Under the pieces are notes generated by a model that saw nothing but the letters and a program-made list of their open reading frames with translations, did not search any database and was not told where the DNA came from. Positions 1 to 5,119 of a stretch of DNA of 5,552 nucleotides are shown here, in pieces; position 1 is the first letter of the stretch, and every line of letters starts with the position of its first letter. The position numbers were made by a program, and so were the translations under genes. Origin of the DNA: Bacilli bacterium (GTDB lineage Bacteria; Bacillota_I; Bacilli_A; RF39; UBA660); the NCBI GenBank assembly GCA_017888105.1, contig JAGHGS010000073.1, forward strand, positions 1 through 5,552, in the 5' to 3' direction.

Positions 1-106
1 CGAACCTCACGATTCGTTTTTTCTGCTGTAATTTCTTACATAACAGACATTAACTCCGAGAGTCGCTCCCGTACTTCTTTTATTTATTTTATATTCCTAT
101 TTTAAT
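1..106 (-). ncRNA. Right end of IS200/IS605-type element with putative omega (reRNA) scaffold, 5' part in tnpB, 3' end cut by window
   Basis: TnpB-bearing elements make an RNA from the 3' end of tnpB and the right end of the element; it guides the TnpB nuclease. Here the 106 bases downstream of the decayed tnpB form three hairpins that can be read directly. On the minus strand they are CGGGAG-CGA-CTCTCG (71-57, one G-U pair), TCTG..TGTAA-GAAA-TTACA..CAGA (47-22, two stacked helices with a GNRA tetraloop), and CGAATC-GTGA-GGTTCG (16-1, one wobble, GTGA loop). The last resembles the terminal hairpin of such elements, so the element boundary and any guide probably lie at or just left of position 1. 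The position after tnpB and the folding support the call. Whether it is transcribed, and its exact ends, are inference. Confidence 0.5.
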
Positions 107-514
107 TTAATTGTTGTAACATTTCAACCCTTCATGTAATATGTTTAAGCTTGCATTGTAATCTCGCTCTATTTCTAATCCACATCTACTACAAACCTGA
201 CTACTCGCATAATATGGATTTACTTGTATAAATATCTTATTTAACTAGTTGCACTTATATTTGAGTATTCTTATAATTTCACTGAATGTTGCACTTGCGA
301 TTTCTTTTCGCAAATGTTTGTGATTATTTTTATTTTCTAACATTTTCTTTGGTAATTCTTTTATTAAATCAAATTTTGTTAAATATTTATTATTTCTTTT
401 TAAATCCAAACAATAATTATAAACAAACCTCGTACATCCAAATGTTTTATGAATAAGTACTTCTTGAACTTTTGTTGGATACAAACGAAATTGATATGCT
501 CTATTTATTTTCAT
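107..514 (-). pseudogene. tnpB: Decayed TnpB (IS200/IS605 family RNA-guided nuclease), internally deleted and with an in-frame stop
   Basis: The N-terminus from Met at 514-512 (MKINRAYQFRLYP, then TFGCTRFVYNYCLDLK) is the typical TnpB/OrfB start. An AGGGGTG site at 530-524 lies 9 nt upstream and decides this start over in-frame Mets further upstream. After about 70 residues the sequence jumps to the far C-terminal part: SATFSEIIRILKYKCN, a TAG stop at 247-245, then in the same frame LNKIFIQVNPYYASSQVCSR and CGLEIERDYNAS, ending at TAA 109-107. In intact relatives the stop position is usually Trp (LKYKxxW), so TGG to TAG is the likely change. About 200 residues that normally carry the RuvC-I Asp and RuvC-II Glu are absent, while the RuvC-III RDYNAS remains. 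Only one CxxC of the usual two-pair zinc ribbon is left, as if the two CxxCG motifs had recombined. No tnpA is present. The product cannot be an active nuclease. Confidence 0.9.
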
Positions 515-528
515 AATCATTATCACCC

Positions 529-547
529 CTGATAATAAAAATATCAG
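529..547. repeat. Inverted repeat CTGATA-7-TATCAG just upstream of the tnpB ribosome-binding site
   Basis: A perfect 6-bp inverted repeat with a 7-nt AT loop ends directly at the AGGGGTG site of the tnpB remnant. It could be a subterminal hairpin of the element's left end or a fold limiting tnpB translation; the sequence alone does not decide. A second small inverted repeat, TACAC-10-GTGTA at 584-603, is another candidate for the left-end hairpin. Confidence 0.35.
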
Positions 548-618
548 CAAATACATATGTTCGTCAAGAATAAATTTTAAAAATACACGTATTTTGAAGT
601 GTACTTTCCTATAAGATA

Positions 619-648
619 AAAAATCAATTCCCTATCGAATTGATTTTT
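619..648 (-). terminator. Intrinsic terminator of the 187-aa gene
   Basis: Perfect 12-bp stem (AAAAATCAATTC at 619-630 with GAATTGATTTTT at 637-648) around a 6-nt loop, 28 nt past the stop codon of the minus-strand gene. On the minus strand the stem ends in a T run, as an intrinsic terminator should. The symmetric A/T tails mean it could also act from the other side. Confidence 0.8.
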
Positions 649-675
649 GTCGTAGTATGTTTTGCACTATATTAT

Positions 676-1239
676 TTATCTTTTTCTAAGTTTCCAATAC
701 TGACTTTGTAAAAATTCATTTAAAGAGATTAGTCGTCTTTTTAAATTTTCTTCTGTTAATTCATTTGTAGCCATTTTAATTGTATTGTGATGAATTCCAA
801 AACGTTCATGTAAAATTTGATTGCTTAAAGCAAATTTTAACTGAAATATTAAAATTTTTCTCTTTTCTTCTGGAGAATAAGATTTATTAGGATTTCGATA
901 AGAAAGGAAATTTAAATTGGGACCACTTATATCCATAATAAATTGATTTAATTTTTCTTTTCTTGTTTCTTTGTTTTCTTCTTTTAATATTTTAAATAAT
1001 TTTCTTAAATATAAATTTGCTTTAAATTGCCTTTTTTCTAGGTCATCATAAGTATCGAAGGCTTCATAGTATATTAAGTATTTTATTCCATCTGCTATTA
1101 AGCTGCTTACTATATTTGGGTCTGTTAAATTTTTTTCTAATAGTTTGGAATCTATCTTAAAAAGGGTGCTTGCATCTTCTAGAGGGAGACGGCATTCTAA
1201 CATGATTAAAGCATAAATTTTTAGTAAATTTTGATTCAT
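676..1239 (-). CDS. Hypothetical 187-aa protein with two probable helix-turn-helix segments
   Basis: Not recognised as a named family. By my count it is basic (about 32 Lys/Arg against 24 Asp/Glu) and apparently all-helical, with no signal peptide or membrane segment. Two stretches look like helix-turn-helix units: residues 17-40 (RLPLEDASTLFKIDSKLLEKNL), spaced like sigma region-4 helices, and residues 121-165, where YSPEEKRKILIFQLK then SNQILHERFGIHHNTIKMA resembles the transposase/homeodomain-like kind. A DNA-binding or regulatory role is therefore plausible but is inference. The ATG at 1239-1237 has a modest GGGG site 8 nt upstream and lies about 20 nt after a predicted transcription start. 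The gene is divergent from the acidic-protein gene, the two promoters overlap, and it ends at its own terminator. The reading frame is intact and its only Trp is TGG. Confidence 0.75.
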   Translation of the reverse strand: MNQNLLKIYALIMLECRLPLEDASTLFKIDSKLLEKNLTDPNIVSSLIADGIKYLIYYEAFDTYDDLEKRQFKANLYLRKLFKILKEENKETRKEKLNQFIMDISGPNLNFLSYRNPNKSYSPEEKRKILIFQLKFALSNQILHERFGIHHNTIKMATNELTEENLKRRLISLNEFLQSQYWKLRKR

Positions 1240-1265
1240 CTTTTTTTCCCCATTTCATGTGGTTT

Positions 1266-1294
1266 ATTATAACTTATTTTAATTTATTTGGCAA
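1266..1294 (-). promoter_or_regulatory. Sigma-A type promoter of the 187-aa gene
   Basis: On the minus strand TTGCCA (1294-1289) and a perfect TATAAT (1271-1266) are separated by 17 bp. Transcription would start near 1259, about 20 nt before the ATG. The -35 box overlaps that of the opposite promoter. Confidence 0.8.
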
Positions 1295-1296
1295 AT
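1286..1296. promoter_or_regulatory. Palindrome ATTTGGCAAAT covering both divergent -35 boxes (possible operator)
   Basis: A perfect 11-bp palindrome with a central G spans TTGGCA of the plus promoter and TTGCCA of the minus promoter. Part of the symmetry comes from the two -35 boxes facing each other, so it may be only a by-product. A protein bound here would block both promoters, and the adjacent helix-turn-helix-like protein is the obvious candidate. That link is inference. Confidence 0.45.
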
Positions 1297-1317
1297 TGTT
1301 TTAATTTATTATATAAT
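1288..1317 (+). promoter_or_regulatory. Sigma-A type promoter of the acidic-protein gene
   Basis: TTGGCA (1288-1293) and a perfect TATAAT (1312-1317) are separated by 18 bp. The start point should be near 1324, inside or beside the AAGGAGG site, giving a leader of only about 12 nt. Confidence 0.8.
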
Positions 1318-1335
1318 TAGGGTAAGGAGGATAAA

Positions 1336-1686
1336 ATGAGAATTGAAATATTAGAAAAAACAAATGAAGTTTTAGATTTGTTGGATTCATTTGAGCTTGA
1401 AAATAGGGATGAGTTAGAAGAAATGCTTTTAAGTTTTAAGGAAAAGTTAAAAGAAGAATTTTATCAGGAGTTTTTAACTAGGTATCAAGAATTGATTGAT
1501 TCTGATTTTACGGTAGAAGAAGCGATTGATACTCTAGAAGCTATGTTTGAAGATTATGAAGAAGTATTAGAAGAAGATTTTATGTTATCTTTTGAAGATA
1601 TTATTGATGATTTAAAGTATTTAGATGAAGGAGATGTGAATGCTGCAAAAGAAATGTTGGAATCTTTTTTAGAAAGTTTGTCTTAA
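1336..1686 (+). CDS. Hypothetical small, very acidic helical protein (116 aa)
   Basis: No family recognised. Starts at ATG 1336 with TAAGGAGG at 1323-1330, 5 nt away, so expression should be strong. By my count 39 of 116 residues are Asp or Glu and only 9 are Lys or Arg, a net charge near -30. Leu, Phe and Ile recur in an amphipathic helical pattern, there is no Cys, Pro or Trp, and there is no signal peptide or membrane segment. It looks like a cytosolic helical bundle. Strong acidity plus a divergent basic, probably DNA-binding neighbour would fit a partner or DNA-mimic role, but nothing proves it; a structural or chaperone-like protein is equally possible. The gene is monocistronic between its promoter and a strong terminator. 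Confidence 0.8.
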   Translation: MRIEILEKTNEVLDLLDSFELENRDELEEMLLSFKEKLKEEFYQEFLTRYQELIDSDFTVEEAIDTLEAMFEDYEEVLEEDFMLSFEDIIDDLKYLDEGDVNAAKEMLESFLESLS

Positions 1687-1712
1687 ACATTTTTTGTTTC
1701 AAATATTATTAA

Positions 1713-1740
1713 AAAAAGTTCTCAATTTTGAGAACTTTTT
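1713..1740. terminator. Bidirectional intrinsic terminator between the acidic-protein gene and the tRNA operon
   Basis: AAAAAGTTCTCA (1713-1724) pairs perfectly with TGAGAACTTTTT (1729-1740) around a 4-nt loop. The A/T tails give a T run on both strands. It lies 26 nt after the plus-strand stop codon and 10 nt after the CCA end of tRNA-Leu on the minus strand, so it can serve both facing units. Confidence 0.9.
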
Positions 1741-1750
1741 GTGTACAAGT

Positions 1751-1835
1751 TGGTGCACGTGAAGGGACTCGAACCCCCATGGAATGAACCGCTAGATCCT
1801 AAGTCTAGTGCGTCTACCAATTCCGCCACACGTGC
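1751..1835 (-). tRNA. tRNA-Leu (anticodon UAG)
   Basis: Class II tRNA with acceptor stem GCACGTG/CACGTGC, discriminator A and an encoded CCA (1753-1751). The anticodon arm is CTAGA-CTTAGGA-TCTAG, giving anticodon TAG, which reads CUN Leu codons. A long variable arm and a T loop TTCGAGT are present; the T stem is GGGGG/CCCTT with two G-U pairs. It is the second gene of the operon, 5 nt after tRNA-Ile. Confidence 0.95.
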
Positions 1836-1840
1836 ATAGA

Positions 1841-1917
1841 TGGTGGACCTCGTAGGACTCGAACCTACGACCGCCCGGTTATGAGCCGGATGCTCTAACC
1901 AACTGAGCTAGAGGTCC
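1841..1917 (-). tRNA. tRNA-Ile2 (anticodon CAU, lysidine-type)
   Basis: Cloverleaf with acceptor GGACCTC/GAGGTCC, discriminator A, encoded CCA, D arm AGCTCAGTTGGTTAGAGC, anticodon arm CCGG-CTCATAA-CCGG and T arm CGTAGGTTCGAGTCCTACG. The CAT anticodon could mean Met, but G1-C72 pairing excludes the initiator. As I recall it, the body (GGACCT acceptor, CTCATAAC loop, GGTCGTAGG) closely matches the Bacillus tRNA-Ile whose C34 is changed to lysidine by TilS to read AUA. Elongator Met is the alternative. An AT-rich genome such as this uses many AUA codons. Confidence 0.85.
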
Positions 1918-1933
1918 AAAAGATTGCATTAAC

Positions 1934-1962
1934 AATATATCATTCTTACTATTTAAAGTCAA
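1934..1962 (-). promoter_or_regulatory. Promoter of the tRNA-Ile/tRNA-Leu operon
   Basis: On the minus strand TTGACT (1962-1957) and TATATT (1939-1934) are separated by 17 bp. Both boxes match consensus at five of six positions. Transcription would begin about 10 nt before the mature tRNA-Ile 5' end. Confidence 0.75.
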
Positions 1963-2032
1963 GTTTTTTTCATTACTATTTTGAAAAAACTTTTATTTTT
2001 TTCATTATCGTGTAAAATAATTATAAGGATCG

Positions 2033-2827
2033 ATGAATATAGCAGTAGTATTTTTAATTATTGGTTTTATTGTTATTATTAAGGCAAGTGATATTTTGGT
2101 AGATGCTGCATCTAGTCTTGCAATGCGTCTTGGTGTTCCTAAAATGCTTATTCTCTTACTATTGTTGCTTTTGGTACATGTGCTCCGGAAGTAGCAATTT
2201 CTTTTCGAAGTGTAGCGGCCGGAAATACAGAAATGGCATTTGCTAATGTAATTGGTAGCTCGATTGTCAATGTGTTTTTGATTATCGGTCTTGCTAGCTT
2301 TATTCGACCTATTAAAGTAAAGCATGTTACTATCAAAAAATTTTCATAAAAATGAAAAATCTTTAAAAGAAGAAATTAAATATCCTATTTATTTAGCACT
2401 TATTTTAATGGTTGTATCTATTTTGCTTATTGTTTTTAGTAGTGATCTTATTGTCGATAGTGCAACCAAGATTGCGAATGCTTTACATGTTAGTGATAAA
2501 ATTATTACGATGGTGGCAATTGTCATTGGTACTAGTTTACCGGAAATGGTGATGACTATTACAAGTGCTAAAAAAGGGGAGTTTGATATGGCTCTCGGTA
2601 ATATTATAGGTACTAATATATTTAATATTTGTATTGTTTTAGGCCTTCCTATTGTTATTTATGGGGATATGGCTTTACGTGGATTTGGATTTATTGATAT
2701 TGTTATTTTATTCTTGTCTTCTTTCTTACTTTTCTATTTTGCTCGAAGTGAGAGGACTATAACAAGGAAAGAGGCTATTATCATGCTTGGTATTTTTGTG
2801 TTTTATTATGCTTATTTGATAATATAG
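2033..2827 (+). pseudogene. Na+/Ca2+ exchanger (CaCA family, YrbG-like), inactivated by a frameshift and an internal deletion
   Basis: Intact members are about 310-325-aa inner-membrane cation/Ca2+ antiporters with two alpha repeats. ATG 2033 (AAGGA at 2025-2029, only 3 nt away) begins a typical N-terminus, MNIAVVFLIIGFIVIIKASD then LVDAASSLAMRLGVPKM. At 2152/2153 one base is lost, apparently the G of a GCT codon, and this frame stops at 2192-2194 after 53 residues. The next frame continues the family sequence with TIVAFGTCAPE (alpha-1; GTCAPE at 2173-2190, Cys where Ser is usual) and ANVIGSSIVNVFLIIG. A second lesion at the A6 tract 2335-2340 restores the first frame, which carries VIGTSLPEMVMTITSAKKG (alpha-2, GTSLPE at 2528-2545) and NIIGTNIFNICIVLG, ending at TAG 2825-2827. 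At this junction the fourth and fifth membrane helices expected in the family are missing, so it is probably the scar of a deletion of about 50 codons. A weak -10 (TAAAAT, 2013-2018) lacks a clear -35. A 167-residue product from ATG 2324 has no visible RBS. Confidence 0.88.
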
Positions 2828-2828
2828 T

Positions 2829-2857
2829 TTTACAAGATGGATTTTAAGTGTTATACT
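2829..2857 (+). promoter_or_regulatory. Promoter of the 155-aa gene and tyrosine recombinase
   Basis: TTTACA (2829-2834) and TATACT (2852-2857), 17 bp apart, five of six matches each, starting right after the exchanger stop codon. The predicted start near 2864 lies just upstream of AGGAGTG (2869-2875), so the unit is independent of the broken exchanger. Confidence 0.75.
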
Positions 2858-2881
2858 TTTATTAGATTAGGAGTGAAGTAT

Positions 2882-3349
2882 ATGGAAAATAAATATTATT
2901 TGGCCGTTGAATCGAAACCTAAAAATTATTTTCCAATTAATTTATTTGATTTAAATATTTCTCATGGTTTTAGCTCTACGAATTTAGAAGAGTTGGATTC
3001 GTTTACTCTAAAATTTAGTAAGCAGGAAATTATGAATTCTATAAAAGAAGCAAATTTACTTGATGTTCATGAACAGATGCCTTTAGTAATCATTTATTAT
3101 GAAAATAAATATACAAGAAAGATTGAAGTGCTAACAAAAGATTACAATTATGATATGTGGAAGTTGTTAAGTGATAAATATGGGGATAAAGTATTTTTAA
3201 ATAAGATTGTTAATTTTTTAAATCATAAAGTTGATGATGATATGATTTTAAAGGTGAAAAATAGTGAAAATAAAGAAGATTTTTTAAATGCTTTGGGTAG
3301 GATGCCTTATATGGTACAAAGAAAGTTGTATTTTTATTTATATGAATAG
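2882..3349 (+). CDS. Hypothetical 155-aa protein, first gene of the recombinase operon
   Basis: Family not recognised. ATG 2882 is chosen because AGGAGTG at 2869-2875 lies 6 nt upstream; the in-frame ATG at 2837 has no RBS and would put the promoter -10 box inside the gene. The product starts MENKYYLAVESKPKNYFPIN and looks soluble, with no membrane segment, signal peptide or Cys. Its middle (LVIIYYENKYTRKIEVLTKD) suggests beta strands, and the C-terminal part (MWKLLSDKYGD, then NKEDFLNALGRMPYMVQRKL) is mostly helical. The 3' end overlaps the recombinase start by 8 nt (ATGAATAG), so the two are probably translationally coupled. The pairing may hint at a recombinase-linked role, but many Xer genes sit beside unrelated genes. 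Confidence 0.75.
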   Translation: MENKYYLAVESKPKNYFPINLFDLNISHGFSSTNLEELDSFTLKFSKQEIMNSIKEANLLDVHEQMPLVIIYYENKYTRKIEVLTKDYNYDMWKLLSDKYGDKVFLNKIVNFLNHKVDDDMILKVKNSENKEDFLNALGRMPYMVQRKLYFYLYE

Positions 3350-4229
3350 TTATATTAAATCTTTTTTTGAGTATTTGGGTTATGAGCTTAATTATTCACA
3401 GAGAACAATTAAAACTTATGAAGAAGCTTTAAAAGAATATCATCAATTTTTAGAACAATATCATTATTCTTTTTTGCATGTTACAAAAGATATTGCAAAT
3501 CAATATAAAGCATATTTAGTAAATCATAATTATCAGAGTAAAACATCTTCTTTATATCTTAGTGCGGTTCGTACTTTTTATGTTTATTTGGTGGAAATTA
3601 AGGCTATTTCGATGAATCCATTTGCATCTATTAAAAATCCAAAAGTTATAAAAAAGTTACCAAATTTTTTAAATCATAGTGAATGTGAAATTTTGTTTTC
3701 CTGTGAAAAGAAAGATGGAGATATTTCGATTCGTAATGAATTTATTGTAGAGTTTTTATATAGTACAGGACTTCGAGTTAGTGAACTTTGTAATATACGT
3801 TTAAGTGATATTTCTTTTTCAGAACAAAAAGTGAAGGTTATGGGAAAAGGAGATAAAGAGAGAATTGTTTTTTATAAAGCTTGTGATGAGAATTTATTTC
3901 ATACTTATATGAATCAGGTAAGACCACATTTATTAAATGGAGTAGATAGTGATTATTTATTAGTTAGTAAAACTGGTAAATTAACAACAAGAAGTGTTGA
4001 GAAAATTGTGAAAGATTATGCTTTAAAAAAGAATATTAAAAGTCGGGTTACTCCTCATACACTTCGACATACTTTTGCAACGGATTTACTTAATAATGGG
4101 GCTGATATTAGAAGTGTTGGAGAAATGCTTGGACATGAATCTTTAAGTACTACTCAAATATATACGCATGTAACTGCGGATCGTTTAAAACAAGTTTATC
4201 AAAATACTCATCCACGGAGTAAAAATTAA
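3342..4229 (+). CDS. XerC/XerD-type tyrosine recombinase
   Basis: 295 aa, the usual Xer length, cutting and rejoining DNA through a 3'-phosphotyrosine. The N-terminal SAM-like core-binding domain covers about residues 1-90 (YSQRTIKTYEEALKEYHQFL; YLSAVRTFYVYLV). The catalytic domain follows with all six expected residues: Arg145 in STGLRVSEL, Lys169 in MGKGDKERI, His239 and Arg242 in PHTLRHTFATDLL, His265 in MLGHESLSTTQ, and nucleophile Tyr274 in QIYTHVT. The end HPRSKN matches chromosomal XerC/XerD. I cannot tell C from D: the tail is XerC-like while LSTTQIYTHVTADRL is XerD-like, so no symbol is given. The chosen ATG overlaps the preceding gene (ATGAATAG) and lacks a good RBS of its own, implying coupled translation; an in-frame ATG at 3288 would add 18 residues foreign to the family. 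Likely job: chromosome dimer resolution, though an integrase of a lost element is possible. Confidence 0.93.
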   Translation: MNSYIKSFFEYLGYELNYSQRTIKTYEEALKEYHQFLEQYHYSFLHVTKDIANQYKAYLVNHNYQSKTSSLYLSAVRTFYVYLVEIKAISMNPFASIKNPKVIKKLPNFLNHSECEILFSCEKKDGDISIRNEFIVEFLYSTGLRVSELCNIRLSDISFSEQKVKVMGKGDKERIVFYKACDENLFHTYMNQVRPHLLNGVDSDYLLVSKTGKLTTRSVEKIVKDYALKKNIKSRVTPHTLRHTFATDLLNNGADIRSVGEMLGHESLSTTQIYTHVTADRLKQVYQNTHPRSKN

Positions 4230-4231
4230 TC

Positions 4232-4260
4232 TTGAAAAATTAACTTTCTTTACTTATAAT
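4232..4260 (+). promoter_or_regulatory. Promoter of the membrane-anchored protein gene
   Basis: TTGAAA (4232-4237) and a perfect TATAAT (4255-4260) with a 17-bp spacer, starting 3 bases after the recombinase stop. The start point should fall near 4267 within the AGGAGGAGGG site, so the leader is only about 13 nt. No terminator precedes it, so readthrough from the recombinase operon is also possible. Confidence 0.8.
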
Positions 4261-4279
4261 TTAGGAGGAGGGATTTATT

Positions 4280-5014
4280 TTGAAGAAAGGAAAAATAATT
4301 GGTATTGTTGTTCTTGCACTTTTACTTATTGGACTGATTCTTTTTGCTAGTACTTATAAATTGGAGGATTCTCATTTAAGAAGTGAAGGAATAAGAGTAC
4401 GTGTTCCGGAAGGATCTTTGGTTGTTCAAGATTGTGATGAAGAAAATGCAATTTATTGTAAGAAAACGTTAGAAGTAAATGGTGAAGAACAAATTTTAGA
4501 ATTTGAATTTGTTGATTTTAAAGAAAATGGATATCCAGATGAAGTTCGGGCTAGTATTAATGGACATGAGTTTTATACAGAAAATGGTCTTAATATTGAA
4601 GAAAATGGAAGTATTGATTATAAGATTTTTCTTAATTTTCAAGTGATTGATGATGTCATTGTATTTACTTTTACTGATGGAACAAATGGAAGATCAACGA
4701 CTCTTTATGCGATTGATACGGAAGGAAATATTTTGTTAGAAGAAAAAGAAATTGATGATGATGACATGCTTATTAAAGATTATACGGAATTTATTACATA
4801 TGAAGATAATAAGATTACGATTTATGCTACGAGAGTAGTTGAAGATGTTAATTATCATGGTGAAAGTGTATGTAACGCACCTCATGGAGATATTGTAGAA
4901 GGATATTATACTTATACTTATCAAGATGGGGAGTTTGAAAAAGAATTAGTTGAAGAAATTGATGTTGATGAGTTTATTGAAAATAGAGGAATTATTTGTG
5001 CAGCAAGAGAATAA
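4280..5014 (+). CDS. Membrane-anchored exported protein of unknown function
   Basis: 244 aa, family not recognised. The start is TTG at 4280, fixed by AGGAGGAGGG at 4263-4272 (7 nt) and by the immediate MKKGK start of a signal anchor. Residues 6-23 (IIGIVVLALLLIGLILFA) are one hydrophobic helix after a Lys-rich start. There is no lipobox Cys and no clear signal-peptidase site, so the protein is probably tethered with its body outside the cell. The outside part is acidic and beta-rich (VVQDCDEENAIYCKK; VIVFTFTDGTNGR; TLYAIDTEGNILLEE; EGYYTYTYQDGEFEKEL), as in small extracellular beta-sandwich or propeller-like domains. Four Cys (52, 60, 198, 240) in this outer part could form disulfides, notable in an AT-rich Gram-positive. 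The gene has its own promoter, and its terminator starts inside its last codons. Confidence 0.8.
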   Translation: MKKGKIIGIVVLALLLIGLILFASTYKLEDSHLRSEGIRVRVPEGSLVVQDCDEENAIYCKKTLEVNGEEQILEFEFVDFKENGYPDEVRASINGHEFYTENGLNIEENGSIDYKIFLNFQVIDDVIVFTFTDGTNGRSTTLYAIDTEGNILLEEKEIDDDDMLIKDYTEFITYEDNKITIYATRVVEDVNYHGESVCNAPHGDIVEGYYTYTYQDGEFEKELVEEIDVDEFIENRGIICAARE

Positions 5015-5026
5015 TTCCTTTTTTTT
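4988..5026 (+). terminator. Intrinsic terminator overlapping the end of the exported-protein gene
   Basis: GGAATTATT (4988-4996) pairs perfectly with AATAATTCC (5010-5018) across a 13-nt loop, followed by eight T residues (5019-5026). The upstream arm lies in the last nine codons and the stop codon (5012-5014) lies in the downstream arm. Confidence 0.75.
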
Positions 5027-5119
5027 GAACTTTTGAAAGCACCTGACATGGTTCTACAAATTGCGACATCTCTTTATGCTAAGATAAACTTTAAATCTTG
5101 AGCGAAAGGAGGTGTTTAA

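Noticed and set aside
1841..1917. Annotation of the CAU tRNA as tRNA-Met
   Set aside because: G1-C72 excludes the initiator, and the body resembles the lysidine-type tRNA-Ile more than elongator Met; Met is kept only as an alternative.
2005..2336. Two overlapping minus-strand open frames opposite the exchanger
   Set aside because: They lie antisense to sequence that clearly encodes CaCA alpha-repeat motifs on the plus strand, have no RBS and no plausible family; they are shadows.
2324..2827. Separate 167-aa membrane protein starting at ATG 2324
   Set aside because: It is the C-terminal half of the exchanger; there is no RBS before 2324 and the family sequence continues upstream in another frame, so it was merged into the pseudogene.
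3288..3341. Longer recombinase start at ATG 3288
   Set aside because: The added residues do not resemble a Xer N-terminus, lie inside the preceding gene and have no RBS; the ATG at 3342 fits family length.
4736..4924. Minus-strand 62-codon frame opposite the exported-protein gene
   Set aside because: Low-complexity Ile/Phe-rich translation from antisense of an AT-rich gene, with no RBS or promoter.
5027..5105. Promoter for the PD-(D/E)XK gene
   Set aside because: TATGCT, TAAGAT and TTGCGA are present but no combination has both good boxes and 16-18 bp spacing; a weak AAGAT/ATCTT inverted repeat is too short to call.
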